Assembly: GCF_018446385.1 (NCBI RefSeq) | Contig: NW_024589857.1 | Span: forward strand, 744,001-808,000 | Reading direction: 5' to 3' | Length of the DNA stretch: 64,000 nucleotides | Source of the DNA: Zingiber officinale | Taxonomy: Eukaryota; Streptophyta; Magnoliopsida; Zingiberales; Zingiberaceae | Shown: positions 11,400-21,824 of the stretch, piece after piece | How the letters are laid out: each line of letters starts with the position of its first letter | Numbering within the stretch: position 1 is the stretch's first letter | Notes under the pieces: model-generated | Databases searched by the model: none | Told to the model about the DNA's origin: nothing | Seen by the model: the letters and a program-made list of their open reading frames with translations, nothing else | Position numbers and translations under genes: made by a program

Positions 11400-11735
11400 G
11401 TGTGGATCGGTCACGGATCCGATCATGGACCGATCAGCAACAACCGATCGGTTCGAGGCCATTCGATCGATCGTGAGGATCGATCAGATTGAGTGTGGAT
11501 CGGTCCACGCACCGATCCACCCCTTCTCTCTTCGCAGCTCTTCTCCGATCGGTCTCACGGCCGATCAGATCGATGTGCTCGAGTGTTTTCGATCGATCGC
11601 GGCCGATCGATTTCACTCGATGCTCGAGTGTCATCCGATCGGTCATCGATCGATCCATGGAACTCGATTTCCGGATCGGTCCGCCGACCGATCCATCGAT
11701 TCTGTAAACATGGATCGGTCTACCGACCGATCCAA
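11400..11735 (-). promoter_or_regulatory. GATCGGTC...GACCGATC palindrome cluster, B 3' LTR
   Basis: Repeated pairs of GATCGGTC and GACCGATC with 2-6 bp between them, each able to form a hairpin. Many copies have point changes relative to the same block in the 5' LTR (29178-29525). On the sense strand they lie between the minisatellite and the transcribed leader. Confidence 0.75.
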
Positions 11736-11754
11736 TGTGCCATGGAATGTCCAC

Positions 11755-12165
11755 TTAGGTCCCTCTCTGACCTAATCCGGAGAACGAGCTACCGTGCCCT
11801 CTCCGAGTCCATCAGGTCCAAAGAACGAGCTACCGAGCCCTCTCTGACCTAGTCAGGTCCAGAGAGCGAGCTACCTAGCCCTCTCTGACCTAGTCAGGAG
11901 AACGAGCTACCAAGCCCTCTCCGACTCCATTAGGTCCAGAGAACGAGCTACCGAGCCCTCTCTGACCTAGTCAGGTCCAGAGAGCGAGCTACCTAGCCCT
12001 CTCTGACCTAGTCAGGAGAACGAGCTACCGAGCCCTCTCCGACCTAGTCAGGTCCAGAGAACGAGCTACCAAGCTCTCTCTGACCTAGTCAGGTCCAGAG
12101 AGCGAGCTACCTAGCCTTCTCTGACCTAGTCAGGAGAACGAGCTACCGAGCCCTCTCCGACTTCG
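11755..12165 (-). repeat. Higher-order minisatellite in the B 3' LTR (41+41+36 bp)
   Basis: CGAGCTAC occurs at 11785, 11826, 11867, 11903, 11944, 11985, 12021, 12062, 12103 and 12139: steps of 41, 41 and 36 bp repeated three times, a 118-bp higher-order unit. Each unit carries CTCTCTGACCTAGTCAGG, itself partly palindromic. Confidence 0.92.
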
Positions 12166-12292
12166 CGTGCCAAGTTTCCAACTTGGACTTTTTCCTTCGA
12201 CCTGATCACCCTTGATCAGTTCAATTAACATCTGATACAAACTTAAATCAGTGTCAACATCAAAACAACAGCCAGGTCAGACTGTATCAACA

Positions 12293-12819
12293 ATCTCCCC
12301 CTTTTTGTTGTTTGACAATACGATTTAAGTTTAGATCAGAGATATTCTTATTTTCATAATTTTAGGGGAATCAAGATCCTCCCCCTAAGGTGGATACACC
12401 ACCAAGTCAATGACGGGAATCAAGATCCTTCCCGTTATCCTCTCCCCTAAAATCAAGCTTTCATACATTTCTAAACTGAGGTATCCTCTCCCCCTTTGTC
12501 AAACATCGAAAAGGTGCAAATGAGGTGACAAAAACTCAAAAGGCTCCCCCTTAACCCATACTGTCTTCTCTTAATTGACCTAGAGTTCCCTCTAAGGTCA
12601 CAATATGACAATAAGAAAGACATAAGATAAATCAAATCATGGCATAGGAACAACATATTAATATGAACTGAAGCATAAGTAAAAGCAAGAAATGGACAAA
12701 TGAATAGCAAAAATATAAGAGTAGCATAATATATGAGTAGCATAAGTATCAGGTCAGACAAAGATATCCATCAAATAGCATACAAAAATACAGACAGACA
12801 AGGTGACACACAGACTGTA
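12293..12819 (-). other. B 3' spacer and polypurine tract
   Basis: The PPT (sense AAAAAGGGGGAGAT) abuts the LTR at 12293-12306. Additional CTCCCCC-type tracts occur near 12380, 12490 and 12546. No coding signal was seen up to the ORF X stop. Confidence 0.7.
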
Positions 12820-14254
12820 TCAATCAATGTCCTTAACATGAGGAGCATCATCATCATCTGCAGGAGGCTCGTAACCCTGAGGAGGTATGCTGGAGCCCGA
12901 AGGTGGATGACCATAGTAACGCTGCGGAGGTGGGTAGTTGGCCATCCAGCCCAGAAGCAGCTGCTGCGTCACCAGCTGCTGACTGCGGAGATCATCATAG
13001 TGCTGGTCGATGCGTACGCGCAGTCCATGGAGCTCAGCTGCCAGTAGCTCATCGTGTCGATCGAAACGGCTCTCCAACTCCGCAATCTACCACCGCAGGT
13101 CAGGGTCGGCCTCACCAGCAACAGGAGGAGGAGGAGCAGCAGCCTGTCGAGGAAGTGCCCGTGGTAGCTCTCCCAGAACTCTCCCATCCTTCCACCGAAC
13201 CGTCCCATTCTCCCCCAAGATACCAGACTTGGAAAATGCTCGTTTCCCAAGTCTGCAGTCCTGTCTAACCATCTTCACTATCCTACCCTTAGACACATCT
13301 ATCTGAAGGGTCTCGAGCCAATCTGTAATTATATGCCCATAAGGCATATAAATGGTGGAGCTGCTAGGCTGAGAATAAGAGATGATCGAACAATAGATGC
13401 TCGCCATGATATCAAAATCAAGACGGCGACGCAAGCCATAGAGCATCAGGCAGTGGTATGATCGGATCTCTGCCAGAGGTTTGGATGTGATCCGGAAGAA
13501 GACAATTGGTGACTATCTTAAACAGGATATAGTCAGGAGGAGATAGTCTCAGGGCCGCAAAAGTGGGAAACTCGACATCCAACTCATCCAGTCCATCTGG
13601 TCTAGGATGTCCAAAGAAATACTCATAAATGGTATCAGGTGACACATCAAAAGGAGGAGGTAGTGGGTCCGGTAAATCAGGATACAGAGAAAAAGGATCT
13701 CCTGAAGACTTCCGACAACCCAGATACTCAAAGAATTCTACAATGGAGAAATCAACAGTCCTCTTGGCAACTCTGGTCCTATAAGCACCAATACTGATCT
13801 GCTGAAGATTGTTGTAAAATTCCGAAACTATGTCATAGTTGATATCCCTCTCTAAGTAGACTAAAGAATCAAGTTTATAGTAGGCTAGGGTCTCGGTTAT
13901 AGTGGGACAAAACTCATCCATGAATTTTCGATCTACAGATCGACATGGAAGCAGCTTGAAAGTCCTCTGTTGAAAGGCCTGTTCAAATTGTTGGTTCGGG
14001 AACCTTGAAGAAGAGGATGGTTGAGGTCGGGAGGGTGCATGGGACTTGAATTTCTCAGCTGGGGACTTAGAAGAACCCTCACCGGCTGTTTTCTTCCTAA
14101 ATAGATAAAGATTGGGACACGGTCGGGGCAAATGGGAGTCCACGGGAGCCACACAGAGAGAACCGAGACAACACACATAGAGAAACTGTGAAAAGAAGCT
14201 AAAATGCTAAGAATGAACAAATCTCGGGAAGAAGGAGAGTTACCTGGGCGCTAT
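12820..14254 (-). pseudogene. ORF X of element B (plant-transposon-protein-like), spliced, slightly damaged
   Basis: Predicted leader exon 14244-14254 (ATA.GCG.CCC.AG; relatives have ATG, so the start is mutated), donor GT at 14243, intron of 147 bp, acceptor AG, exon 2 from 14096. This gives (M)APRKKTAGEG..., then a conserved alpha-helical region (VSEFYNNLQQI, FSIVEFFEYLG, PDYILFKIV, MPYGHIITDWLETLQIDVSKG), a Pro-rich linker and a C-terminal coiled coil (IAELESRFDRHDEL). There is a frameshift near 13430 and a TAG at about 13080 (Gln in context). The fold resembles the Pfam 'putative plant transposon protein' family (PF20167, from memory). It is not a recognisable Env. Its role is unknown. 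Confidence 0.75.
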
Positions 14255-14364
14255 TTGAGGTTTTCGGAGAGGATGAAGAGAAGAGTCGGGACTGAGGAGG
14301 GGTTCGGCTAGGGTTTCGGCGTGAAATGAGAGAGCGAGGGATGGGGAGAAGTTAAAAGAGGGTC

Positions 14365-14625
14365 AAGATCGAAGATCGGACGGTCGTCCGATCAGAGAAT
14401 CGACCGATCGTGGAACGCCCCGATCGGTCGTGGAATTCCGGATCGGTCGTTGAGACCGAGCAGGAGCCTCGCGTTATATCCTCCGATCGGTCGTGGAGAC
14501 CGATCAGAGCCTCTGATCGGTCCCTGGACCGATCGAGGTCGATCAAGAATCGAAGATACGCCCGATCGGTCGTGAGACCGATCGAGATATCATCTGATCG
14601 GTCCTGGACCGATCGGTCTGATAGT
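14365..14625 (-). promoter_or_regulatory. Internal palindrome cluster upstream of B ORF X
   Basis: At least five GATCGGTC...GACCGATC pairs of exactly the type found in the B LTRs, placed 110-370 bp upstream of the ORF X leader exon. The TATA-like sequence is weak (CTTTTAAC near 14350). Inferred to be an internal promoter for ORF X copied from, or co-evolving with, the LTR. Confidence 0.6.
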
Positions 14626-14639
14626 CGCGATTTCACCTC

Positions 14640-15324
14640 AAATTCTTATCAAAAGCTCAAATTTTGGTTTAACACTTCCAAGTTCGTAACCTAGATCCGG
14701 AGAGCCCACAGAATATATTCAGTGATACCAATGAATATTTTCTAATGATGAGCTCTAATGGTTTGGAATTATTTAGGGCTCGAAACTTTTTCAGACACAT
14801 CATAACAGATGTGCTGAATAAGTTTACTTTGTTTGCTTGTTTGTTGAAACTATGATTCATAGTGAAACAAGTACTCAGGCTATCGGTTCAAAATATCTCC
14901 TTGTTATGAGTAGTTCCAAGTTTGTCAAAAAAAAATTTTCACCAACTTGTCCTAAATTCAAACAGGAAGGTATCAAGCAATGGTATCAATCAACACAACA
15001 AGGTTAGAAAATTTCTAGACATAGGTCCAACCAAGATTCCTTGGTTGGAATATATGAGTAAGATCTAGAAACCAATTACAAATGAATTGTGTAAAGGTCT
15101 TCCCCATACTCAATCTATATCTCTTCAACCTAATTATTCAAGGGATGCATGATACATTTTGAATAATTTGGTTGATCCTAGCATCTCACCCCATTTCTAG
15201 CAAACAAAAATATTTTGTTAAACCTTATAGTTTGTGTGAGATGTTCCCAAGTAATCCAAATTATTTTCCCAATTTCTCTTGTCATTTCAATGGTCCTTAG
15301 TGATCATGATGTGGTCAAAAGGAC
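14640..15324 (-). other. Spacer between B RNase H and ORF X
   Basis: Non-coding. Contains a perfect 9-bp stem with tetraloop at 15027-15048 (CCAACCAAG-ATTC-CTTGGTTGG) and one copy of the conserved CATCTCAC/GTGAGATG stem-loop at 15182-15243. Confidence 0.7.
15182..15243 (-). other. Conserved stem-loop, copy 1 (element B)
   Basis: CATCTCAC at 15182-15189 pairs with GTGAGATG at 15236-15243. The loop holds a second nested inverted repeat (AACAAAA...TTTTGTT). It lies 80-140 bp after the RNase H stop. Confidence 0.8.
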
Positions 15325-16539
15325 TTATTGAGCCAAACACATCCCCAACTCCCTCCTTAAGTGACTAAATTCATTTTCCGGGAGGGGTTTGGTGAAAATG
15401 TCGGCTAGGTTTGACTTTGACTCAACATATGTGAGTGCAATGTCTCCCCTAGCTACGTGATCTCTAATGAAGTGATGACGCACTTCAATGTGTTTGGTCC
15501 TTGAGTGATGGACTGGATTTTTCGTTAGGTTTATTGTGCTAATGTTGTCACACAACACTTGCACTCCTTTATACGAGAGTCCATAATCTTCTAGAGTGTG
15601 AATCATCCACAACAATTGTGATACACTCTCTCCCATGGCAATGTATTCAGCCTCGGTCGTGGAGAGAGCAACACAATGTTGCTTCCGACTTGACCAACTG
15701 ACCAATGATGAACCTAAAAATTGGCAACCCCCACTAGTACTTTTCCGATCCAATTTGCATCCAGCATAATCGGAATCGGTATAGCCTATCAAATCAAAAG
15801 ACTCCGTACGAGGGTACCACAGTCCTACTCTCATTGTGCCTTTGAGATATCTCAGAATTCTCTTAACTGCAGTTAAATGAGATTCCTTGGCACAAACTTG
15901 ATATCTAGCGCACATACCCACAGCAAAAAGTATGTCCGGTCGACTAGCTGTGAGATATAGAAGACTACCGATCATGCTTCTATATTACGTTAGATCAACT
16001 GGTTTCCCACTCTCATCATTGTCAATGAGAGTGCTTGTCGCCATTGGAGTGGTTACTTCCTTAGAGTCACTCATTTTGAATTTTTTGAGCATCTCTTGAG
16101 TGTATTTCGTCTGATGGACATAAATTCCATCTCGAGTTTGTTTGATTTCAAGTCCAAGGAAGAATGTCAATTCTCCTACTAGACTCATCTCAAACTCACT
16201 TTCCATGTGAGAAATAAATTCATTCAAATAGCCCTTGTTATTTGATCCACAAATTATGTCATCGACATACACTTGGGCTACAAAAATGTTTTCACCATCT
16301 CTACGCAGAAATAGTGTTGGGTCTATTTGGCCTCTCACAAATCCCTTTTCTAGTAAATATGTTGACAACCTTTCGTACCAAGCTCGTGGTGCTTGCTTAA
16401 GCCCATAAAGTGCTTTCTTGAGCTTGTACACGTGGTTTGGAGCTTCGGTATTCACAAATCCCGGTGGTTGTTCAACATAGACTTCTTCTTTAATGAAACC
16501 ATTTAAGAAGGCAGATTTAACATCCATTTGATAGAGCTT
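15325..16539 (-). pseudogene. pol: Element B pol, part 2: reverse transcriptase (catalytic half) and RNase H
   Basis: Continues pol after element C. The [11 protein letters not shown] motif starts at 16527; RT catalytic YVDD is at about 16258-16269; [18 protein letters not shown] follows. After an in-frame TAA near 15985 (Gln or Lys in relatives) comes MIGSLLYLTASRPDILFAVGM and RNase H with TDSDYAGCKLDRKSTSGG, STTEAEYIA and the end motif LADIFTKPLP. Joining 16540 to 24721 restores ...[14 protein letters not shown]. One stop makes it non-functional unless suppressed. Confidence 0.92.
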
Positions 16540-16544
16540 GAAAC

Positions 16545-17550
16545 TGTAAGACCGTTAGATTCGATAGAGGGGGGGTGAATATCGATTCGAAAATCTCGAG
16601 TTAAAACGCAGCGGAAAAGTAAAGAAGTAAAGAGATGACACTGTTGATTTTTACTTCGTTCGGAGCCTGTGACGACTCCTACTCGAAGGCCCGTACTCCT
16701 TAAGTACTTTCGTTGGGCAATTCACTAGCAATTCGGATAATTACAATTTACGTACAAATATTGCTAATGAAAAAGAAAGAAAACAAAGCTAACCGACAAA
16801 CAATGAATTAAAAAGAGAGCCGGAGTGAGTCGTCGGAGCTTTGTGAACGTTGTTGGAGCGCAGAGCAGCAGAGTGATTGGACTCAGAGTTCTCAGCAGAC
16901 TTGTATATTGAAGCTCCTGCCTGGGGCTTCTTTTATATGCTGCTCCGGGCGCCTGGAATGTGACGTAACACTCCCAACCAGCATGCTCCAAGGACCTCCG
17001 GGCGCCTGGATCCCTTCCGGGCGCCCGGACCCTGTTTTCCCGCAGAATCCGTCCTGCACGACAAATGTTAGTCCGGAGGCAAATATATATCCTGTAAAAC
17101 AGTTTGTTAGCACATTTAACGTTCAACAAAGTAATAGCAAAGAGTATGACTTAGATTCCGTCTTTCCGAGACCGGAATCTAGTCACGATCTCGACTTAGA
17201 TATCCGAAATGGATCTAAGCCGGATCGACGCCTAATGTTCCCTTCCCGAAAACGCGTCCTCAATCCTCTCTAGGACTTACCTTACTTACCCGCCAGACGT
17301 CCGGTCAGCCCGTCGACCCGTTGGACTTCTTGCCAGCGTCCGGTCAGCCTTGGACTTCTCGCCGACTATCCGGTCGACGGACTTCTCGCCAGCGTCCGGT
17401 CAGCCCATCGACCGCTTGGACTTCTCACCATCAGCCCGTCGACCTAGTCGGACTTTTCCGCACACTTGATAAAAGTGTCGGACACAACTAACTTAACCCA
17501 TTTGTCATTCATCAAAACTGGTTAGACCGTTAGTGCTACCCGCACCAACA
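16545..17550 (-). repeat. Element C 3' LTR
   Basis: 1006 bp, TGTAAGACCG ... CGCACCAACA on the plus strand. TATA box (sense GCATATAAAAG) at about 16930-16940, a TTACGTCA/TGACGTAA bZIP-type site near 16962, GGGCGCCCGG palindromes (16944-17035), and a shortened 41-bp-type array (17290-17460). Followed by a PPT at 17551-17563. Confidence 0.92.
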
Positions 17551-18883
17551 ATCTCCCCCTTTTTGATGGAATGACAACCTGGTTAAGTTAGTGAAAGCAT
17601 ATGTACGAAACAACATGCATTTGTGTGGTTTTAAAGTTAGTTTGAGTTTTCAAATTGGTTTAGCTAACTTAACCACCTAACCCTCCTCCCCCTTTGGCAT
17701 TCATCAAAAAAGAACAAGGGTAAATAAGCATAGTGTTTAAGTTACCTAATCATGAAAAAATAACTGAGTTTGGTTCAAAATTCAAGGATAAAAGGACACT
17801 CTTTAAATCCAAGAAAAATCAATTTGACTTTGGGGGAGCTTAAAAAACTTGTTTAACGCATTTGTTCTTTAGCTTTTGAAAATTTGCTAAGTGTAGATTG
17901 TCTAATTTTCAATCAAAAGTGTATAAGGTCTAATGTTTCAAACTAAATTTCCAAAACAAGTTTGAGAAAATATATTTTTCAAAACTGATTTATTTTTCAA
18001 CACTAAGTTTGTAAAAGATTCAATTTTCAAAATCAAAGAAAATGATTTTGAGAAGCTTAGTTTGTAAAATTTAGCTTTGAAATTAAGATCTTATTTTTAG
18101 AATGTGTTTGTAAAATTTGTTTTCTAAAATCAAATTTTCAAAGTGTAAAAGTGTTAAACCCATGGTTTAAAATACTTGAAAAGGTCAGTTTTCAAAGACT
18201 AGGAAAAATGGATAATAAGTTTGTGAGGTAAAAGAATTTCACAATTTTAAACAAGTTGTTTTTAACCTTTGATTTTCAAGATTAAGTTTAAATTCAATTT
18301 GGAAAACTAAAGTAGTTTTATTTCTCCCCCTGAAATTGATACTTAACTCTAACCAGCTGTCTAACCAATTAGGTACTAACTAACTATCAGAAGATAGTAG
18401 CTTTCACTAGGTTAGTCAGATTAAGGAAATTATAATCAGTCAGTGTTTGACTTGACTGATGAACTTTAATCTGATTAATATCTGAATTGTATTTAACGTC
18501 CAAACTTATGTTGATGCACTGAAATAAGCATCTTAAGTCCAGACAGTTGGCCTATGCATCTCACCCCTTTCTATGTTTGTCAAACACAAGCAAGGTAACC
18601 CTAGGGTGTTGGTGAGATGCTCAAAAACTAGTCCTATGGGTACATGCTTTCTAAGGATGTAAACCTAGTCTAAGGCCAAAACTGTTTTTGAAAATCTAAA
18701 AATGGAAAGTTTTGAAAGCAAACAAGTTTAACCTATAATTTGATAAAATCATTTTTGAAAGTATTTTTTGAAATTTCCTAGTCTATTAAGATAGAACATA
18801 TTCAATGTAAGTTTGAAATGCCACTAGATAAATCCAAAATATTTTGCAAATAGTGTAGCTACAGAAGTAGGTCATCACTAAAG
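17551..18883 (-). other. Element C 3' spacer
   Basis: Non-coding, AT-rich, between ORF X and the 3' LTR. PPT ATCTCCCCCTTTTT (plus strand) at 17551-17564, further CTCCCCC tracts near 17690 and 18325, and a stem-loop at 18556-18620. Confidence 0.7.
18556..18620 (-). other. Conserved stem-loop, copy 2 (element C, after ORF X)
   Basis: A perfect 10-bp inverted repeat: GCATCTCACC 18556-18565 and GGTGAGATGC 18611-18620. The loop contains a small nested hairpin TGTTTG-T-CAAACA. Confidence 0.85.
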
Positions 18884-20131
18884 CTACTGAGATGATGAAG
18901 GGGGTGGTCCAGATCCCAAGGATCGAAGAAGTGCCATCAGCTCAGTGTGGCGGGTGTCCCCGGCAGCTCGTAACTCGGCAACCTCTCGCCGTATGTCCCG
19001 ATGAAAGTCGGAGTTCTCCTGCTGGAGACTCGCCATGGATCTCTAGTCCGGTCATACGGTCGGCTAGAGTGCGGGGAGCGTGTCGTGGTGCTCAAGCTGG
19101 GGGTGGTGGTGGAGCCGGTGCGGCTTCCTCCGGAAATAGTGCGAGCATGAACTCGTCCATCTGTGCGTCTGGATCGGGCTGGTGCTGTGCCCCCCTCCGC
19201 CAAGTCATAGTCCCATCATCTCTATCTACCTGGATGCCGGCTAGGGAAAAGTTCCGAGAGGATATAACATCGAACTCGGTCATATGGGCAACGTCTCCTC
19301 TAGTGACATCAATGTGCAGCGAGGACATATAGGCTGTCAGAATGTGACCAAATGGCATATGGACTCGACTGTCAGTCACGTATCCGGCTGAGTAAATGAT
19401 GGTGGAAAAGATATGTAGGCTAATGTCAATCTCTAACCTATGAATCAGGGCATAAAGTAGGAATGAATGGAATGGGCGCATCACAGCGATGTCCCGAGTG
19501 GTCAGTGGTAAAATGCAAAGAACTACAACCCTATAAAGAGCGTAGTCCTGGACTCTAAGTTCTACTGACCTAAACTGTGTCACAGTGGGATCTCTCTCTC
19601 CCCCCAAAAAATACGAATACATCGTATCGAGAGTAATATGTGAGTAGGGATCGTCGAACGGTAGATCCCTCGGAGGATAGCATAAAAAGGAGCAAGTAGA
19701 AGGACGCAACTCTAAAAACTCTCGGATAGTCGTAGGGGAAAATACGATATCAGTGCCTGCCGCCCTAGTGGTATAGGTGAAGTCGTCTACTTTTACTAGG
19801 TTATTGCAAAATTCGGCACATAGACTTATGTTTATTGGACTGGTACATTCGACAAGGTTCCTTAAATTGTAGTGGCCTATAACCTCTAAGGCAGAGGGAC
19901 ATGACCTTAGGAAGAACGCTCCATCTATGCAAGTAGTCCTAATGGCCTTATAAATGGTGGACTCAAATTTAATCCTAAGTTCGTCTGTGGGAAACCTAGG
20001 GTCTGTACTAGCATTGGAGGGTCCAGCACCAGTATTTGTTCGTTTCCTACTGTATATAAAGAATATTTAAAAAAATTTAGAAGACAAAAGAAATTTTTAG
20101 AGAGTGGAAGAGTGTTTTACCGAGGAGCCAT
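18884..20131 (-). CDS. ORF X of element C (plant-transposon-protein-like), two exons
   Basis: Predicted exon 1 is 20131-20121 (ATGGCTCCTCG, Met-Ala-Pro-Arg), donor GTAAAA; intron of 71 bp; acceptor TACAG; exon 2 starts at 20049 and stays open to about 19092. It encodes MAPRRKRTNTGAG, a helical region colinear with ORF X of B (EFCNNLVKVDDF, FSPTTIREFLEL, YALYRVVVLCILP, MPFGHILTAYMSSLHIDVTRG), then a Pro-rich run. After a frameshift near 19065-19090 a coiled-coil tail (MASLQQENSDFHRDIRREVAELR) runs to the TAG at 18884, as in B. Resembles PF20167-type proteins (recalled, not searched). No signal peptide or membrane segment was seen. Its retention in a pol-less element argues for a useful role. 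Confidence 0.75.
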
Positions 20132-20284
20132 CGAAGAAAAAAAATATAGATTTGACGACCTCGGTTGAATCGCAACAGCATCGTCACCGCAAGAAGATTT
20201 TGATTTAGAGTACTTTCGCACTGAGGTTCAAAGTGAACCTTGGCAAAAGTGAGAGGGAGTGGGGCAGATGTTGGGGGCGCCTGC

Positions 20285-20405
20285 TGCCCCTTATTTATAG
20301 GGGACTCCGGGCGCCCGGATCCCTTCCGGGCGCCCGGGGTTGCTGGGGCGGGGCGCCTGGAACCCCTTCCGGGCGCCCCCGACTAGAATACCAGGGGCGC
20401 CCGCC
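20285..20405 (-). promoter_or_regulatory. Internal promoter of element C ORF X
   Basis: The sense strand reads GGGCGCCCGG palindromes (four, 20305-20402) and then CCCTATAAATAAGGGG (TATA box at about 20290-20301), 160 bp upstream of the ORF X start. This is the same arrangement, with the same palindrome, as in the C LTR (16930-17035). Promoter function is inferred. Confidence 0.65.
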
Positions 20406-20409
20406 CCTG

Positions 20410-21300
20410 GTTTTGGATTTTTTTTTTGAAATTAATTTAAGTTAAAGTTTTGAAAATAATTTTTAAGTTAAAATTTTGAAAATAATTTTTAAATTTAAAA
20501 TTTTGAAGATAATTTTTAAGTTTAAAATTAAAGTTTTTAAGTTAAAATTTTGAAAATAATTTTTAAGTTTAAAATTTTGAAAATAATTTTTAAGTTTAAA
20601 ATTTAAGTTAAAATTTTGAAAATAATTTTTAAGTTAAAAATTAAAGTTTTTAAGTTAAAATTTTAAGTTTAAAATTTTGAAGATAATTTTTAAGTTAAAA
20701 TTTTGAAAATAATTTTTAAGTTTAAAATTAAAGTTTTTAAGTTAAAATTTTGAAAATGATTTTTAAGTTTGAAATTTTGAAAATAATTTTTAAGTTAAAA
20801 TTTTGAAAATAATTTTTAAGTTTAAAATTTTGAAAATAATTTTTAAGTTAAAATTTTGAAAATAATTTTTAAGTTTAAAAATTAAAGTTTTTAAGTTAAA
20901 ATTTTGAAAATAATTTTTAAGTTTAAAATTTTGAAGATAATTTTTAAGTTAAAATTTTGAAAATAATTTTTAAGTTTAAAATTTTGAAGATAATTTTTAA
21001 GTTAAAATTTTGAAAATAATTTTTAAGTTTAAAAATTAAAGTTTTTAAGTTAAAATTTTGAAAATAATTTTTAAGTTTAAAATTTTGAAGATAATTTTTA
21101 AGTTAAAATTTTGAAAATAATTTTTAAGTTTAAAAAAAATTTAAAGATTAAATTTTGAAATTAATTTAAGTTTAAAATTAAAATTTGAAATTAATTTTTA
21201 GTTTTAAAATTAAATTTTGAAATTAATTTAAGTTTTAAAATTTAAAATTTTGAAATTAATTTAGAGATTAAAATTAAATTTAAATAATTTTTAAGTCTTA
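20410..21300 (-). repeat. AT-rich tandem array, period about 26-27 bp
   Basis: About 30 imperfect copies of a unit like TTAAAATTTTGAAAATAATTTTTAAG, where pol would be expected in an autonomous element. TGAAAATAAT begins at 20451 and 20477, and TGAAGATAAT at 20504. A shorter related array is in the same position in element A (30290-30530). Confidence 0.85.
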
Positions 21301-21357
21301 TTCATCTCACCCGATCTATATTATCAATCAGGGAAACCTATGGTTTTGTGAGATGAA
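21301..21357 (-). other. Conserved stem-loop, copy 3 (element C, after gag)
   Basis: A perfect 10-bp inverted repeat: TTCATCTCAC 21301-21310 and GTGAGATGAA 21348-21357. The whole 57 nt closely matches copy 4 in element A (reverse complement). Confidence 0.85.
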
Positions 21358-21824
21358 ATTGGTTTGATTATAGAGTTTTGGTTTAACTAGTGTTAGATTC
21401 AGACTTAGCTTTGGTTTCCACAAATAGGCATTCTTCGGATAAACTTCTAAGCTCGGTGAGTCTCATGGACATCATTAGAAGTAACCAACCTTTCGAAGTT
21501 TTCCGAATAGTCCTATCCACGGAACTTAGTACTAAATCTTGGTCTAACTGGTTAGGATTCGTTTAAGGGTAGCTTCGGTCAGTTCCACTTGGCCAAATGC
21601 ACCAGATCGAAGCCATATCTTTCTAGACATGCGATGCCCAAGCTTCCCTAACGTACTATCATCCAAAAACTTCACCAGTACCATGAGTCAAGTTAAACTT
21701 GGTCTCTCTTTAACTAATCCTAATTACCCTGCCGGGTTAGTTGTTATGGGTTACCCTGTCGGGTAGGTTAGTTTTGGAGGTGCCAGCTATTCTGGAGCCT
21801 CCCCCTGAATTATTGGCCATTAAT

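Larger units (their letters stand above)
10546..12292 (-). repeat. Element B 3' LTR
   Basis: 1747 bp, TGTTGGGATC ... CTGTATCAACA on the plus strand, followed by a PPT (ATCTCCCCCTTTTT). It contains a GATCGGTC/GACCGATC palindrome cluster (about 11400-11735) and a CGAGCTAC tandem array (about 11755-12165). Confidence 0.93.

Noticed and set aside
11350-11852. Several overlapping ORFs on both strands rich in Asp-Arg-Ser repeats
   Set aside because: They are translations of GATCGGTC palindromes in the LTR of B; the same codon pattern appears on both strands and is not a protein.
11755-12165. CRISPR-like regular repeat
   Set aside because: Units are contiguous with no unique spacers; this is a eukaryotic LTR minisatellite.
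12820-14254. ORF X as an envelope-like gene, as in SIRE1
   Set aside because: No signal peptide, no membrane segment and no Env-like organisation; similarity to plant-transposon-protein-type domains fits better.
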